From the NCBI GenBank assembly GCA_963580285.1, contig OY757016.1:38393124-38457123 (forward strand): a stretch of 64,000 nt of DNA. The letters run 5' to 3'. Every line of letters starts with the position of its first letter. The stretch's first letter is position 1. Shown piece by piece: positions 10,557 through 20,365 of the stretch. The notes under the pieces were generated by a model. The model ran no database searches. It saw nothing but the letters and a program-made list of their open reading frames with translations, and had not been told where the DNA came from. The position numbers and the translations under genes were made by a program. Origin of the DNA: Lucinisca nassula (lineage: Eukaryota > Mollusca > Bivalvia > Lucinida > Lucinidae).

Positions 10557-10984
10557 CTGCCAGCAAAAAACACAACAACATCCCACTACAATAACAAATG
10601 ACATGCAAGCTTACTTTAATCAGGAGTCAGAACTGACACTAGACCATTTGTTTTCTGCTTATTTTAGATGAAACAAAGACTATTTTATTGAGTAATAACT
10701 CAAGTCCCAGACAATTGAATTAGTTTATTTTTCCCCAATGCCAGCTGCTTTCAAGGTTTAAGAGCTCTGTCTGACCTAAATATGGCATCAAACCCCACTT
10801 GCCTGTCATCAGACTAATATTACCTTTATCTCTCTAGAAGTGGCTCCTAAAAACAGTAAAGCCAATTCCCATTAGTGAAGCTATTCTGATCACTCAGGCA
10901 TGAGGGTGGAAAAAAATCTATAAAGAGAAGAAATACTAAAGAAAGCTGCAAAAAAATCATACTGCAAATCTTGGCAAGTGGGAA

Positions 10985-11215
10985 TTAAGCCTTGATAGCA
11001 CAGTGATTAACGCCTTCGAATTATGATCAAGAATTCTGTGCTTTTGAATCCGGCCACCTGTATCGAGGTGTGTCCTTGGGAAAGACACGTAATGACACTG
11101 CCCCACTCCACCAAGGTGTAAATGGGTAGCAGTGGTCTCTCTCGCGTGCGCAAAAACACCCCGAATGAGTGTTCGAGAGCCATTCAATAAGAAAGTTGAA
11201 GCTTTCATCACAATC
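10985..11215 (+). mobile_element. tRNA-headed SINE-like element
   Basis: The 5' part reads like a degenerate tRNA, GATAGCACAGTGATTAACG (box A style), with a decayed box B (TTTTGAATCC). It is followed by GTGTCCTTGGGAAAGACAC and AAGGTGTAAATGGGTA, words I associate with SINE bodies in other invertebrates. The long minus-strand frame here is an antisense artefact. No clear target duplication was found. Confidence 0.55.
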
Positions 11216-11339
11216 AAACTAAAATAAATTAGTATAAACTTAAACAGATCTCAAACAGTTTGACATCAATAGAAAAATCTCCTATGTGAAGTTTAAAGGT
11301 ACATGTACTGTAATAAATAATACTGAAATGAGATGTGAA

Positions 11340-12075
11340 CTGGAAATGCGTCCACAGGTCCATTTTAGTATTTTGGTAGAGGATCACCTAGACAATATTC
11401 CTGTGAAGTTTCTATGAAAATGGCCTATGGGTATAGAAGGAGTTGTCGCTTAAAGATTTGTCTATTTTTAGATCTGGCCGCCATTTTGATCAGCAGAGCC
11501 TAACCCATTTAGCTATTTTGGCAGAGGATACTCTAAGCAACATTCCTTTGAAATTTATTTGAAACTGGCCATGGGGTATAGGAGGAGTTTCAGTTTAAAG
11601 ATTTTTTCTATATGTATCACCGACAACCATTGTTCATCACAGCAGAACATTTTTAGCTAATTTTGGTAGCAACATTCCTGTGAAGTTTGAACCAAAATGA
11701 CCCAGGTCTTGAAGTGTTATGGAGGAGTTCGCATTTAAAGCAAACCACTGACATTTTTCTATTTTTAGCTCTCAGAACCGAGTTGCTATTTTGGTAGAGG
11801 GTCCATAAGCAACAAACCTAGGAATTTGGATGAAATTGGCTCAAGTATATAGGAGAAGTTGTTGTTTTGAAATTTTTATATTTTTAGCTCTGGCGGTCAT
11901 CTTGTTCACCTGAGCAGGCTGATTTTAGCTACATGTATATGGGTAGGAAGCCACCTATGCAACATTCCACTGAAGTTTGAATCAAATTGTCCCAAGCGTT
12001 TAGGAGTTGGCATTTAAAGCAAATGTTTTCTACCTCTGGTGGCCATCTTGCTCATTGTCAAAGAGACAACCAGAG
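11340..12075. repeat. Tandem array, unit about 160-175 bp
   Basis: Four to five diverged units repeat the words GGCCGCCATTTTG, CAGAGC, TTTTGGTAGAGGAT, AACATTCCTGTGAAG and GGAGGAGTT..TTAAAGATTTTTCTAT. The same unit family recurs at 46440-47110, 47425-47500 and 48650-49030. Pearl-like; no termini seen. Confidence 0.65.
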
Positions 12076-12079
12076 AAGC

Positions 12080-12905
12080 AATAAAGAACAAAGATCTGGT
12101 TTTATATTATTCATAAATTCATTTACAAGACTATAAAATTACATCAGACTATGAAATGACATCAATTTATGTGAAGGAGCCAAAGCATTGATCAAAACTG
12201 ACAACCACAACTGAATTATCAAAATATAAAGGCAGCTCAATATGGGAGCAACAAGTGTGAACAATTTCATTTATTTCTGATAATGTGCTGTATTAAGTTC
12301 TAGATACCGGGTAGCCAATCAAATTCACTGACAAGATTTGCTGCTGCGCTACTAGACTAGTTCATTTCTTTGATGATTCCATAAGGTAACTACATTTTCT
12401 AGGACAGGAAACGCAATAATTACAGTCTAGTATTCTTTTGCATCAACTGTCACAGAATCTGACATTTCAGTAAGTAGAAGAAAGGTCTGAGGAAAGCTGA
12501 AGGAAATGCTTTGTCAAATGCAGCTTGTCAAGCAAAAATATATTGTTGAACATGCGAGCACAGAGACATCAGAAACCAGTCCACAAAGCCAGAACACAAC
12601 CTTTTTGACTACATGGAGAACTTACAGCCAATTACTCTATTTGCCCTAAATACTTGGAACACCTTAAGTGTTACCATATTTGTTCTAAAATTTGAACACA
12701 TACAATATACTATCTGATGTTGTGACTAAAAATAGCTGGTTGAGTGGCAAACAGTGCAGCCGCATTCTACGACATTTCATCTGGGTTTACACTGTCTGCT
12801 TAGGCCTATCTGTCCTATTACATATGTTACAGATAGCATTACCTCCCTTCCATTATGTACCTTGGTAAATTATATGCATAGCTTCTAGCTTTATAACCAC
12901 TCTCT
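12080..12905. other. No gene seen
   Basis: AT-rich sequence with no reading frame of note. At 12740-12800 there is a decayed core-hairpin fragment (GGCAAACAGTGCAG and GGTTTACACTGTCTGC) of the M1/M2/M3 type. Confidence 0.5.
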
Positions 12906-12913
12906 GACAACCG

Positions 12914-13020
12914 CGTCAGGGTGTCGACTCTGGCTCAGAGGTTAGAGCTCTGGACTCTCACCCAAGCGGCCTGGGTTCAAATCCCACCCTAGGCGGAGAT
13001 TTTTTCAGGCTATGCTTCTT
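12914..13020 (+). mobile_element. tRNA-like SINE head
   Basis: TGGCTCAGAGGTTAGAGCTC fits a pol III box A and GGTTCAAATCCCACC fits box B, about 40 bases apart, with a long variable arm. The acceptor ends do not pair cleanly and the sequence runs on as a repeat body, so I call a SINE head or tRNA-derived pseudogene rather than a tRNA gene. Confidence 0.55.
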
Positions 13021-13365
13021 TCTTTTGTTACGGCTTTCATGTCCTAAGACATAGTAAATAGGGTAAGCTTCTGATCAGACTGTGAAGGTGCCCAGGCTGA
13101 TCTGAGTGTTTGCCAAGTGCATTATATTCAGTGAAAGACACGTTTTCTTTGATGTTGCTCATTCATTCTTGCACACCAGACTAGGAAATCAGTGATTTTA
13201 CCCTGGGATAGAAAATTATGTTCTGACCCCTGTGTTCCGACCCAGGCAACTAACATAAATGCGCTTCAATTCTATTCAACTGCCGGAACTACTTCCGCAC
13301 TACTTTTATTTTGTAAACAATATACATGTGCGAGCTGTCAAAACTAACCGGGGGTGTTGTGCAAG

Positions 13366-13527
13366 AAAAAGAATCCAGTATGGTGTTCTGTTGCAGATGG
13401 GCGTTTCCAACCCTCGGGATGACCGTGCTGAGTGGAACCTCGGCGTAGCCTCGGTTCCGCTCAGCACGGTCATCCCTCGGGTTGGAAAGGCTCATCTACA
13501 ACAGAACCCCATATCAGATTCTTATAA
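13366..13527. mobile_element. GC-rich palindromic MITE
   Basis: Arms CAACCCTCGGGATGACCGTG and GATGACCGTGCTGAG oppose CTCAGCACGGTCATC and CCCTCGGGTTGG. The outer parts GTTCTGTTGCAGATGGG and its complement also pair. The loop is near 13443. Frames on both strands are symmetric artefacts. Confidence 0.7.
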
Positions 13528-13645
13528 TCTTAAACAGCAAAGTAAGATCTTTGTACAACAGAAAATATGTCAATAGAGATTGAGACATTTCACCTGCAAT
13601 TACAAAATAGGACAGTACTGAATTTCAAAAGTTTTTAGAAACACT

Positions 13646-13740
13646 CTAACCCATATCCGATGGGAAACCCCAAATAGGTACCCTGGCAAACAGTATATGC
13701 CCAGATCAGACACCACAGAAATAGTTGCGATTGGCATTTC
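13646..13740. mobile_element. M2 MITE fragment joined to M3
   Basis: Left part of M2 (CTAACCCATATCC, GGGTACCCTGGCAAACAGT-like words, CCAGATCAGAC) ends abruptly where an M3 copy begins (GATTGGCATTTC). It may be a recombinant of the two families. Confidence 0.5.
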
Positions 13741-13979
13741 AAGACACTGAGAAAAACTACATCTGAAAATGTGGTCTGCTTATTTATGTCGTCTGCTGAA
13801 TCTTATTGCAAACTTTTTAAAAATAGTTTTGCTTACAGGCAAACAGTGTGGACCCTGATCAGACTGCTCCTGTAGAGCAGTCTGATCTGGGTCCACACTA
13901 TTGCAAAAAATTACTTTAAAGGTAACCGGCAGATGGCAATGCAGACGATAATTGTTGTGATTGGCATTTTATGGTTTAA
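13735..13979. mobile_element. M3 MITE
   Basis: Contains CATCTGAAAATGTGGTCTGC, AGGCAAACAGTGTGGACCC, the hairpin GATCAGACTGCTCCTGTAGA with its complement GCAGTCTGATC, and ends GTTGTGATTGGCATTTTATG followed by GTTTAA at 13974-13979. Right TTAA lies at 13976-13979. The left end is fused to the M2 fragment. Confidence 0.65.
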
Positions 13980-14078
13980 TAAGAAAGAGAGCAATGTATA
14001 AGTGCTATCAGACAAAAGGCCAGTTACATAAATCTTACTACAAATATAAGCTATTGTCTCAGTGGATAGTGTTAGAAT

Positions 14079-14312
14079 TTAACCCATTTTGTACCAAAGG
14101 AATCTTCCACCTTATATAGCAGGAGTCCATTTCAAAATTTAGGCATGCCAAGTTATGTTTACTTCAAAATCTATTTGGAAATTCGCTGAAAATTTTTGCA
14201 AACAGTGTAGGCCCTGATCAGACGCTGCGGTCTGCGGCGTCTGATCTGGGTCTGCACTGTTTGCCAACTACCCGTTTTGGGGTTTGGGGTTTTTCGATAC
14301 AAAATGGATTAA
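14079..14312. mobile_element. M2 MITE, full length
   Basis: TTAA at 14079-14082 and 14309-14312. The ends are CCCATTTTGTACCAAAGG and GATACAAAATGGA (one change from the inverted copy). The central hairpin is GTAGGCCCTGATCAGACGC / GCGTCTGATCTGGGTCTGC. It carries the word CTTATATAGCAGGAGTCCAT seen in all M2 copies. Confidence 0.8.
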
Positions 14313-14375
14313 TAGAGTTTCTGATAATGACGAGAACTTAGGATAAAATTTTCATATTTTTCCATCAATACCGGT

Positions 14376-14446
14376 ACATATGTTGTGGGTACTTGTTAGA
14401 ATCGCCTCACTGAGGCGATTCTAACAAGTACCCACAACATATGTTT
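14376..14446. repeat. Perfect hairpin of the GCCTCxxGAGGC family
   Basis: CATATGTTGTGGGTACTTG, TTAGAATCGCCTC then ACTGAGGCGATTCTAACAAG, TACCCACAACATATG. The arms are about 32 bases and perfect. Related hairpins are at 23118, 28900, 32605, 33935 and 57720. Confidence 0.75.
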
Positions 14447-14473
14447 CTAACAAGAAATAAGGAAAATTATCCC

Positions 14474-14694
14474 TTAACCCTTTCAGTACCAGAAACCCCT
14501 AAAGGGGCACCTTGGCAAACAGTACAAATCCCAGATCAGACGGCACAGAACGCCTAGACTCTAGACTGTTTGCAAAAAGTTCAGCCATTTTCCGAACAAA
14601 TTTTGAAGAAAATACCACATAACACCCCTAAATTTTTTAATGGACTCCTGCTATGTTTAAGTAGGAAGATTCCATTTGGTACAAAAAGGGTTAA
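14474..14694. mobile_element. M2 MITE, inverted copy
   Basis: TTAA at 14474-14477 and 14691-14694, with ends CCCTTTCAGTACC and GGTACAAAAAGGG. The shared words GGCACCTTGGCAAACAGTAC, CCATTTTCCGAACAAATTTT and TGGACTCCTGCTATG are present. The intact stretch CCGAACAAATTTTG serves as the empty-site reference for the insertion at 21427. Confidence 0.8.
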
Positions 14695-15097
14695 TTATCG
14701 GTCTTTAGCCTCCTCCATATCTTAAGCTTTAGCTACTGTAGTAGATACTGGTATGACATCTTCAAGATAAATTCTATTACCAGCAGTGGAAGCCACTTGA
14801 GAGAACAGCTTACTGCTATCAAAGAAGAAACAAATACATGCCAAGTCACAGTATCACAAATAGCAGACATTTGTTGTTTTTTTTTCGTCTAAATTTTCAG
14901 AGATAATAAGGAAGGCTTGGCATTACATGTGAAATATCTGCCAGGCAGACAATTCACTTCACATGCCAAGCTTTTTTCCTTTTAAAATAAGAAAACATGC
15001 ACACACATGCACACATACATACAGACACACTGTAACAGTCTTCTTCTTTAGAATTTCCATAGCATTTGAATGGTTAACATTTTCCCTGTATTAGTTG
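14695..15097. other. No gene seen
   Basis: AT-rich sequence with a CACACATGCACACATACATAC microsatellite-like patch near 15000-15035. No reading frame of note. Confidence 0.5.
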
Positions 15098-15392
15098 TTT
15101 GAACTGAGGTTTTATGTTCCCATCAACACTATTTAGGTCATTTTGGAGCATTGCTTCCATTTTTTGTGGGACTTTTACCCCACATTCAGATGAAATGACA
15201 TCTCAAGCCCTGCCACCAAATAAAACCAAAAGGCTTATAAGCATTGGCCGGTCTAACTCACATCACTTTGCCTGGGCAAGCTTAGTCCTCCTAAGCAGTT
15301 TACCAGTACTCATGTGTGGTCAGTTTCAGCTCTGCATGGAAGCAGCATGCAGCCCAATCTATTTCTCCAAGCCCCGACTGGCGGAGGCAAAT
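15098..15392 (-). mobile_element. S2 SINE-like element
   Basis: Minus-strand copy of the family whose sense strand starts GGCCCCCGCCCATCGGGGC and ends GACGTTAAACCTCAAATC plus CAAAC repeats. Here the order is reversed, from TTTTATGTTCCCATCAACAC to CCCCGACTGGCGGAGGC. The frame at 15114-15434 is an artefact of this repeat. Confidence 0.75.
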
Positions 15393-15436
15393 TTAGGTCA
15401 TTCGAAAAAACTATTTAGAAAATGGCTTCACTAGTT

Positions 15437-15515
15437 TACAAACAGTGGAGACCCTGAACAGACGCCACATTCTGCAGCGTCTGATCTGGGCACCAACTGT
15501 TTGCCATTGTCCCAA
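15437..15515. repeat. Core hairpin fragment of the TTAA MITEs
   Basis: ACAAACAGTGGAGACCCTGA and CAGACGCC..CAGCGTCTGATCTGG with AACTGTTTGCC close the hairpin. The outer ends of any MITE family are not recognisable. Confidence 0.55.
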
Positions 15516-16040
15516 TTTTGAGATCTCCCCCCACTCTCCAACTAAAATCGGTACAAGTTTCTAAAGAAATTCAATTCCTCTTGGGGCCATGTCTTCTACT
15601 AGTCAGTATGGTTTTGTTAAACAAGTAAAAATAATTTACCCCACACGCATTCCATCTAGAAGAAGCCAAAGACATGAATTTTTTATCAGTTTGCCTGTCC
15701 CTGGGGAGTAAAGCAATTACAAGGCACAGCAAGTTATACATATCCTAAGATGCACTGGTGACGCTTTTGGTGCCATGTAATAAATATTGACTTCTTAAAC
15801 ATTTCCAACAATTACATTTCCCTGTTTAATGTTGTTGGGATACATTTTTTTACAATACACAGCCGTACATTTTTTTTTTCATTTGAATCATCTGCTCAGC
15901 TGACAATTTACATGTAATGTCAAGCTCATATTCTCTGAGAAAATAAGATAAAATATTTTAAGTGCTGGAGATCTCTAGTCATGGTGGGTAAAATGTTTTT
16001 TAGAAGTGCTATCTACCTAGTCATTATGGGTCTTTGTAAG
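15516..16040. other. No gene seen
   Basis: AT-rich sequence without a repeat I recognise or a convincing frame. Confidence 0.45.
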
Positions 16041-16227
16041 GGTAACCCATTTTATATGGAAACCTGACAAACAGTGCAGTCCCAGATCAGATACTGAAGA
16101 ACATGGCCTCTGATCAGGGCCTTCACTGTTTGCAAAAATGTCAGCCATTTTTTAAATCAATTTTTAAAATCAACTCAACCAGGTACACCTAAATTTCAGA
16201 AGATTCCATTCAGTACAAAATGAGTAA
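16040..16227. mobile_element. M2 MITE, decayed copy
   Basis: Ends GGTAACCCATTTTATATGG and CAGTACAAAATGAGTAAC approximate the M2 ends. The core GTGCAGTCCCAGATCAGATAC and CTGATCAGGGCCTTCACTG is intact. TTAA is mutated on the left and right. Confidence 0.65.
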
Positions 16228-16249
16228 CTGTAAAGCTCCTAAAACTTCA

Positions 16250-16498
16250 GACATAAAATGCCAATCACGACCATTGTCGTCTGTTTTGACATCTGCTGAA
16301 TACTTTTGAAAATCATTGTTGCATGCAAACGAACCCAGATCAGACTGCTCCTGCAGTCTGATCTGGGTCCACACTGTTGCCCCACACTGTTTGCCTGTAT
16401 GCAAAAATATGTTTAACAAGTTTGCAAGAAGATGCTGCAGACAACACAAACAGACGACATTTTCAGATCCAGTTTTTTTTTGGAAGCTTAAGGGTTAA
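16250..16498. mobile_element. M3 MITE, inverted copy
   Basis: Begins CATAAAATGCCAATCACGA and ends GAAGCTTAAGGGTTAA, giving TTAA at 16495-16498. The core is CCCAGATCAGACTGCTCC followed by GCAGTCTGATCTGGGTCC. It lies head to tail against the M2 copy before it. Confidence 0.65.
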
Positions 16499-16544
16499 GG
16501 ACTTGCTTATTAACAAATTTGTTCATGATCAAGCAAGAAGTCCA

Positions 16545-16625
16545 AAATATGCAGACGGAATGGCAAACAGTGAAGACCCTGATCAGAGCAGTCTGATTTG
16601 GGTCTGCACTGTTTGCATGGGCCTA
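16545..16625. repeat. Short core-hairpin fragment
   Basis: GGCAAACAGTGAAGACCCTG, ATCAGAGCAGTCTGAT and GGGTCTGCACTGTTTGC: a minimal copy of the hairpin shared by M1, M2 and M3. Confidence 0.6.
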
Positions 16626-16861
16626 TCTGTCCCAATATACTTAGCATCATTGGGTTATGTTTTGGTACCAAATACCACTGAGTATGCTGTGCAATATCAA
16701 ATTGTCTGTAAGATGTCTTGACCTCGATCAGAAACTGTAATATACTATAGCCATGTTCTGCTCGTAATATTTTCAAATTGGTGGCCATTGGGACAGCCCT
16801 TTTGAATTTTTCAAACTTGTATGTTCAGTTTTCATGAAATTTTCATGCAACAAACTTTATC

Positions 16862-17193
16862 AGGTTTATGGTTTTGTTTGTTTGTATTGGAGTTTAACGG
16901 CCAGTCAACACTATTTTAGGTCATTTTTGAGCCGGTCAGTTTACCTATCCACACTTTCCTGGGCTGGCTTATACGTAAGAGGTTGACCAGTACAGTGCAC
17001 ATTCTTTCGCCAGAAACTGACAACTGCCCTTCTTGAATCAGCGGAAGGGAGAGAATGACCGTAGAAAAGATTTCATGGTCAATCTCCACAAAAGAATGTT
17101 GCAGACCTGGGCAGGAATCAAACCCGCGTCCTCCTGATCACCAGTCAGACGCGCATCCGACTGAGCTACCGAGGCTGGCTAAGGTTTATGGTT
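16862..17193 (-). mobile_element. S3 tRNA-derived SINE with 12-bp target duplication
   Basis: Direct repeats AGGTTTATGGTT at 16862-16873 and 17182-17193 flank the element. On the minus strand the head reads TCGGTAGCTCAGTCGGATGC (box A) and GGGTTTGATTCCTGC (box B). The body carries AGAATGACC..CATTCTCTCCCTTCC and the 3' tail is GGCCGTTAAACTCCAATAC plus AAACAAAC. The length, tail and duplication show LINE-driven retrotransposition. Confidence 0.85.
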
Positions 17194-17450
17194 AATTTAA
17201 GTTTTATATACATTTTAGTGAGAGTTTTGCATTGAACCTTAGAGATCCAATTACAATCTTACATGATCTTAGCAGAATACATTTTCAAATATAATTTCTG
17301 TTTTGATCGTCAGAAAATCAGACTTGAATTTTGATGTGAATCTGCTGTAAGATGTCAAGTCTGATTTTTGTCTGATTTTTCCTATTATGAACACAATTCA
17401 TTAAAACCCGTCTGCTATGCAAAAAATTTGCATGGCCCTCTGAAGGTTTC
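17194..17450. other. No gene seen
   Basis: AT-rich. A weak inverted pair, CAGAAAATCAGACTTGA and TCAAGTCTGATTTTTGTC, lies at 17310-17375. Confidence 0.45.
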
Positions 17451-17451
17451 T

Positions 17452-17911
17452 CATCATAATTTTTTTTTTTTTTTTTTTTGGTTTTGGTTTTACGGCCGTT
17501 TCAAGATTATTTCACTCATATCGAGCCGATCGTTAATCAGAGGTGGACAAAAACCGGAGTACTCAGAGAAAAACCACCTGACCTTCCATTGCAGATCTTG
17601 GCGTCTCACATGTGACCCGAGCGAGGCTCGAACCACAGCGGTGAGAGACCTAATGATCAAGAGTCAGCGCTCTTAACCCTTGTCCTGCTGAATATTTAAA
17701 TATGTCACACCCACCACTGATTATCAGCCAATCAGATTACTTGATGCAAATTATTGCAACAAATTTATAAACTGGATGGCAAACAATGAAGATCCTGATC
17801 AGATGGCTTCTTCAGAAGCCATCTGATCTGGATCTACATTGTTTCAAAGATAAGGCATATCCGGGCTCAGCAGGACAAGGGTTAACCACTAGGCCACGGA
17901 ACATCATCATA
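17452..17911 (-). mobile_element. S1 SINE interrupted by an M1 MITE
   Basis: Direct repeats CATCATA at 17452-17458 and 17905-17911 bound it. The minus strand would read a tRNA-like head (GTGGCCTAGTGGTTAAGAGC, box B GGTTCGAGCC), a GGGTCACATGTGAGACGCC region and a centre reading TTTTTCTCCGAGTACTCCGG. Its tail is an A-run (T17461-17479 on plus). A complete M1 MITE has inserted at the TTAA of the head (17673-17885). Confidence 0.85.
17673..17885. mobile_element. M1 MITE inserted in S1
   Basis: TTAA at 17673-17676 and 17882-17885; ends CCCTTGTCCTGCTGA and TCAGCAGGACAAGGG. The host SINE reads GCGCTC before and CCACTAGGCC after. Intact S1 copies (for example 25573-25590) read GCGCTCTTAACCACTAGGCC, so one TTAA became two upon insertion. 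This directly shows the target duplication. Confidence 0.9.
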
Positions 17912-18322
17912 TATGGTATCAAAATAGACTTCGCGAGAACTCTCAGACATACAATAATTTCTTCTCCTATTAAGTAAACATAGGGAATCAAACTTCTCTC
18001 ATCCATCATTCACAATTGGTAAATATCCAGATTAAACATATTATATTTATCATTCATGGTGCCTGAATCTGACAGGACAGGGACAATATTTTGATCGAAA
18101 TCTCAATAAATACAGAAGCGCTAACAATCAGGATGGATCTTTTACCAAATTAATTTTTGCGTTGCAAAGATGCATTTGAATAGATAATCTGACTTGCATG
18201 TAACGTCATCCACAAAGCATTTGTCAGATGAAAATTTAATAACATCAATAATACAAAACATTGAGTGAATTTCGATGCCGAAGTGTTTAGCAAAAGCAGG
18301 ATAAAATACAGTGTATTATTCT
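17912..18322. other. No gene seen
   Basis: AT-rich sequence with no recognised repeat and no convincing frame. Confidence 0.45.
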
Positions 18323-18779
18323 TTAACCCTTGTCCTGCTGAATATTTTTTTTTTGGTTTTGGTTTTACGGCCCTTTCAAGATTATTTCACTCGACATATC
18401 GAGCCGATCGTTAATCAGAGGTGGGCGAAAACCGGAGTACCCGGAGAAAAACCACCTGACCTTCCGTTGCAGAACTTGGCGTCTCACATGTGACCCGAGC
18501 GAGGCTGGAACCACAGCGGTGAGAGACCTAATGATCAAGAGTGAGCGCTCTTAACCACTAGGCCACTGAGGCCTGTACCTGCTGAATTTTTAAATATGTT
18601 ACACCCACTACTGATTATCAAACAATCAGATTACTTGATGCAAATTATTGCAACAAATTCATAAACTGGATGGCAAACAAAGAAGATCCTGATCAGATGG
18701 CTTCTTCAGAAGCCATCTGATCTGGATCTACATTGTTTCAAAGATAAGGCATATCCGGGCTCAGCAGGACAAGGGTTAA
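18323..18779. mobile_element. M1 MITE interrupted by an S1 SINE
   Basis: TTAA at 18323-18326 and 18776-18779. The left 20 bases of M1 are separated from the rest by an S1 insertion (18347-18577). The remaining M1 body and hairpin are intact to GCAGGACAAGGG. Confidence 0.88.
18334..18590 (-). mobile_element. S1 SINE inserted in M1, 13-bp target duplication
   Basis: The duplicated target is CCTGCTGAATATT (18334-18346) and CCTGCTGAATTTT (18578-18590), one mismatch. The SINE reads, on plus, GGTTTTACGGCCCTTTC through GAGTACCCGGAGAAA and CTTAACCACTAGGCCACTG. Box A and box B words are present on the minus strand. Confidence 0.88.
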
Positions 18780-18856
18780 AACCCTGCCCAAATGATAATG
18801 GCTTACAGTTGGGCAAAATCTACTGTCCTTGCAGCAGGTGTAGAGGGGGAATATTA

Positions 18857-19097
18857 TCCCTTAAGACGCCGAGAGAAACTACATCTGAAAATGTCGTCTG
18901 CTTATATCGTCTGCTGAATATTTTTGCGAACTTTTTAAACATAGTTTTGCACACAGGCAAACAGTGTGGACCCTGATCAGACTGCTCCGGGAGGAACAAT
19001 CTGATCTTGGTTCACACTGTTTGTAAAAATGACTTTTAAAGTAACCAGCAGACGACAAAGAAGAAAGCAATTGTTGTGATTGGCCTTTTATGGGTTA
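18857..19097. mobile_element. M3 MITE
   Basis: Starts CCCTTAAGACGCCGAG and ends TTGTGATTGGCCTTTTATGG. The hairpin core is GTGTGGACCCTGATCAGACT with a decayed right arm (CAATCTGATCTTGG). The terminal TTAA has decayed to TTATTA. Confidence 0.65.
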
Positions 19098-19142
19098 TTA
19101 TTTCTTTCATTTTCCTCTTTCTTCCTTGTCTCTTCTCTCTCT

Positions 19143-19489
19143 TTTCTCCCTTTCTCTCACGGCCCCCGCCCATCGGGGCTTGAAGAAATGGATGGGCTGC
19201 ATGATGCTTCCATGCAGAGCTAAAACCGACCACACATGAGTACTGGCAAACCACTTAGAGGATCTAAGCCTACCCAGGCAAGGCGGTGCAAGTCAGACTG
19301 TCCATGCTTATTGCTTATAAACCCTGTTGATTTTATTGGGCGAGAGGGCGTGAGGTGTCATTTCATCTCAATGTCGGGTAAAAGTCCTACAAAATTGGAA
19401 GCAACGTCTCCAAAATGACCTATACAGTGTTGACAGGGACATAAAAACTCAAATCAAACAAACATGCAAACAAATTTCTCCCTTTCTCT
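19143..19489 (+). mobile_element. S2 SINE-like element with 15-bp target duplication
   Basis: TTTCTCCCTTTCTCT at 19143-19157 and 19475-19489 flank a full-length S2. It starts CACGGCCCCCGCCCATCGGG, passes TACTGGCAAACCACTTAGAGG and TTGGAAGCAACGTCTCC, and ends CAAATCAAACAAACATGC. I see no tRNA, 5S or 7SL head. The duplication and 3' CAAAC tail show target-primed insertion. Confidence 0.85.
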
Positions 19490-19547
19490 GGAAAATGACC
19501 CAAAAGGGTTGATGAGTCATTAAAGTCCATCACAATCATTAAAACCC

Positions 19548-19620
19548 TTATCCTGCTGAACAAGACAATCCCTACCTTTGCAAACAGTGTACATACAGAG
19601 ATCAGTTCAGGAGCTCAGAT
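19548..19620. mobile_element. M1 MITE fragment
   Basis: Left end CCCTTATCCTGCTGAACAAG and the start of the core (GCAAACAGTGTACAT) are present. The rest is lost. Confidence 0.6.
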
Positions 19621-19682
19621 GCTGAATTTAAGTAAATGTAAACATCTACCCCATCTGCTACAAGATCAACCAACAGCTCTTT

Positions 19683-19963
19683 TGGCCGGCCTCGGTAGCT
19701 CAGTCGGAAGGATGCGGGTTCGATACCTGCTTGGGTCGGCAACATTCTTTCGTGGAGACTGTTATCTTTTCTACAGTCATTCTCTCCCTTCCAATGATTC
19801 AAGAAGGGCAGTTGTCAGTTGCTGGCGAAAGCATGTGCACTGTACTGGTTAACCGTTTATGTATAAGCCTGCCCAGGAAAAGTGTGGATAGGTAAACTGA
19901 CCGGCTCAAAAATGACTTGAATAGTGTTGACATGGCCGTTAAACTCCAATACAAACAAGATGT
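19683..19963 (+). mobile_element. S3 SINE
   Basis: Head CTCGGTAGCTCAGTCGGA with box B GGGTTCGATACC, shortened between the boxes. The body has ACAGTCATTCTCTCCCTTCC and TTGTCAGTTGCTGGCGAAAG; the tail is CGTTAAACTCCAATACAAAC. It directly abuts the array element at 19960, whose conserved start also reads ACAAGATGTG. Confidence 0.8.
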
Positions 19964-20365
19964 GTTTGTGAACACTGATGCCCCCGGACAGTGCCATTCA
20001 CAAGTTATGCCCAATGTTGCTAATGTTAAAATTTTGAAAAAAGTAGGTCATGGTCACGGTCACAAGATAAAAAATTATGGTACCACTAGAAAGGTCTTGC
20101 GATAAGGTATTTGAGTGTTTGAGTTTTACATCCCACCAACAGCTAAGGTCATACGGACACGGGACCTCGGTTTAAAGACTCATCCGAAAGTCTATGATAA
20201 GATAAACACCTGTATGTGAAATATGAAAGCTCTATCTAATATCATTCAAAAGTTATGTCAAATGTTAAGGTTTTAGTAGAAACAGACAAACTGACAGACA
20301 GACCAAAAACTATATGCCCCCCCCCCCCCCCCCCCCCCCCGAATCTCGATTCCGGGGGCATAAAA
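19964..20365. mobile_element. Short pearl-like element with S4 inside
   Basis: Subterminal inverted words TGCCCCCGGA (19980) and TCCGGGGGCA (20351) enclose a single core, TGCCAATGTTGCTAATGTT-like and GTTATGTCAAATGTTAAGG, an ACAGACAAACTGACAGACAG microsatellite and a C-run at 20318-20340. An S4 fragment sits within it. Confidence 0.65.
20101..20207 (-). mobile_element. S4 SINE fragment
   Basis: GAGTTTTACATCCCACCAAC and ACCTCGGTTTAAAGACTCAT belong to the S4 body. Approximate target duplication CGATAAGGTA / TGATAAGATA lies at 20101-20110 and 20198-20207. It is 5'-truncated, with no tRNA head. Confidence 0.6.

Noticed and set aside
10957..11217. 86-codon minus-strand frame
   Set aside because: Antisense to a tRNA-headed SINE-like repeat.
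12914..13000. Functional tRNA gene
   Set aside because: Boxes are present, but the acceptor stem does not pair and the sequence runs into repeat body.
17120..17175. tRNA gene on the minus strand
   Set aside because: Box A and B are good, but the unit continues into a SINE body and tail with target duplications.
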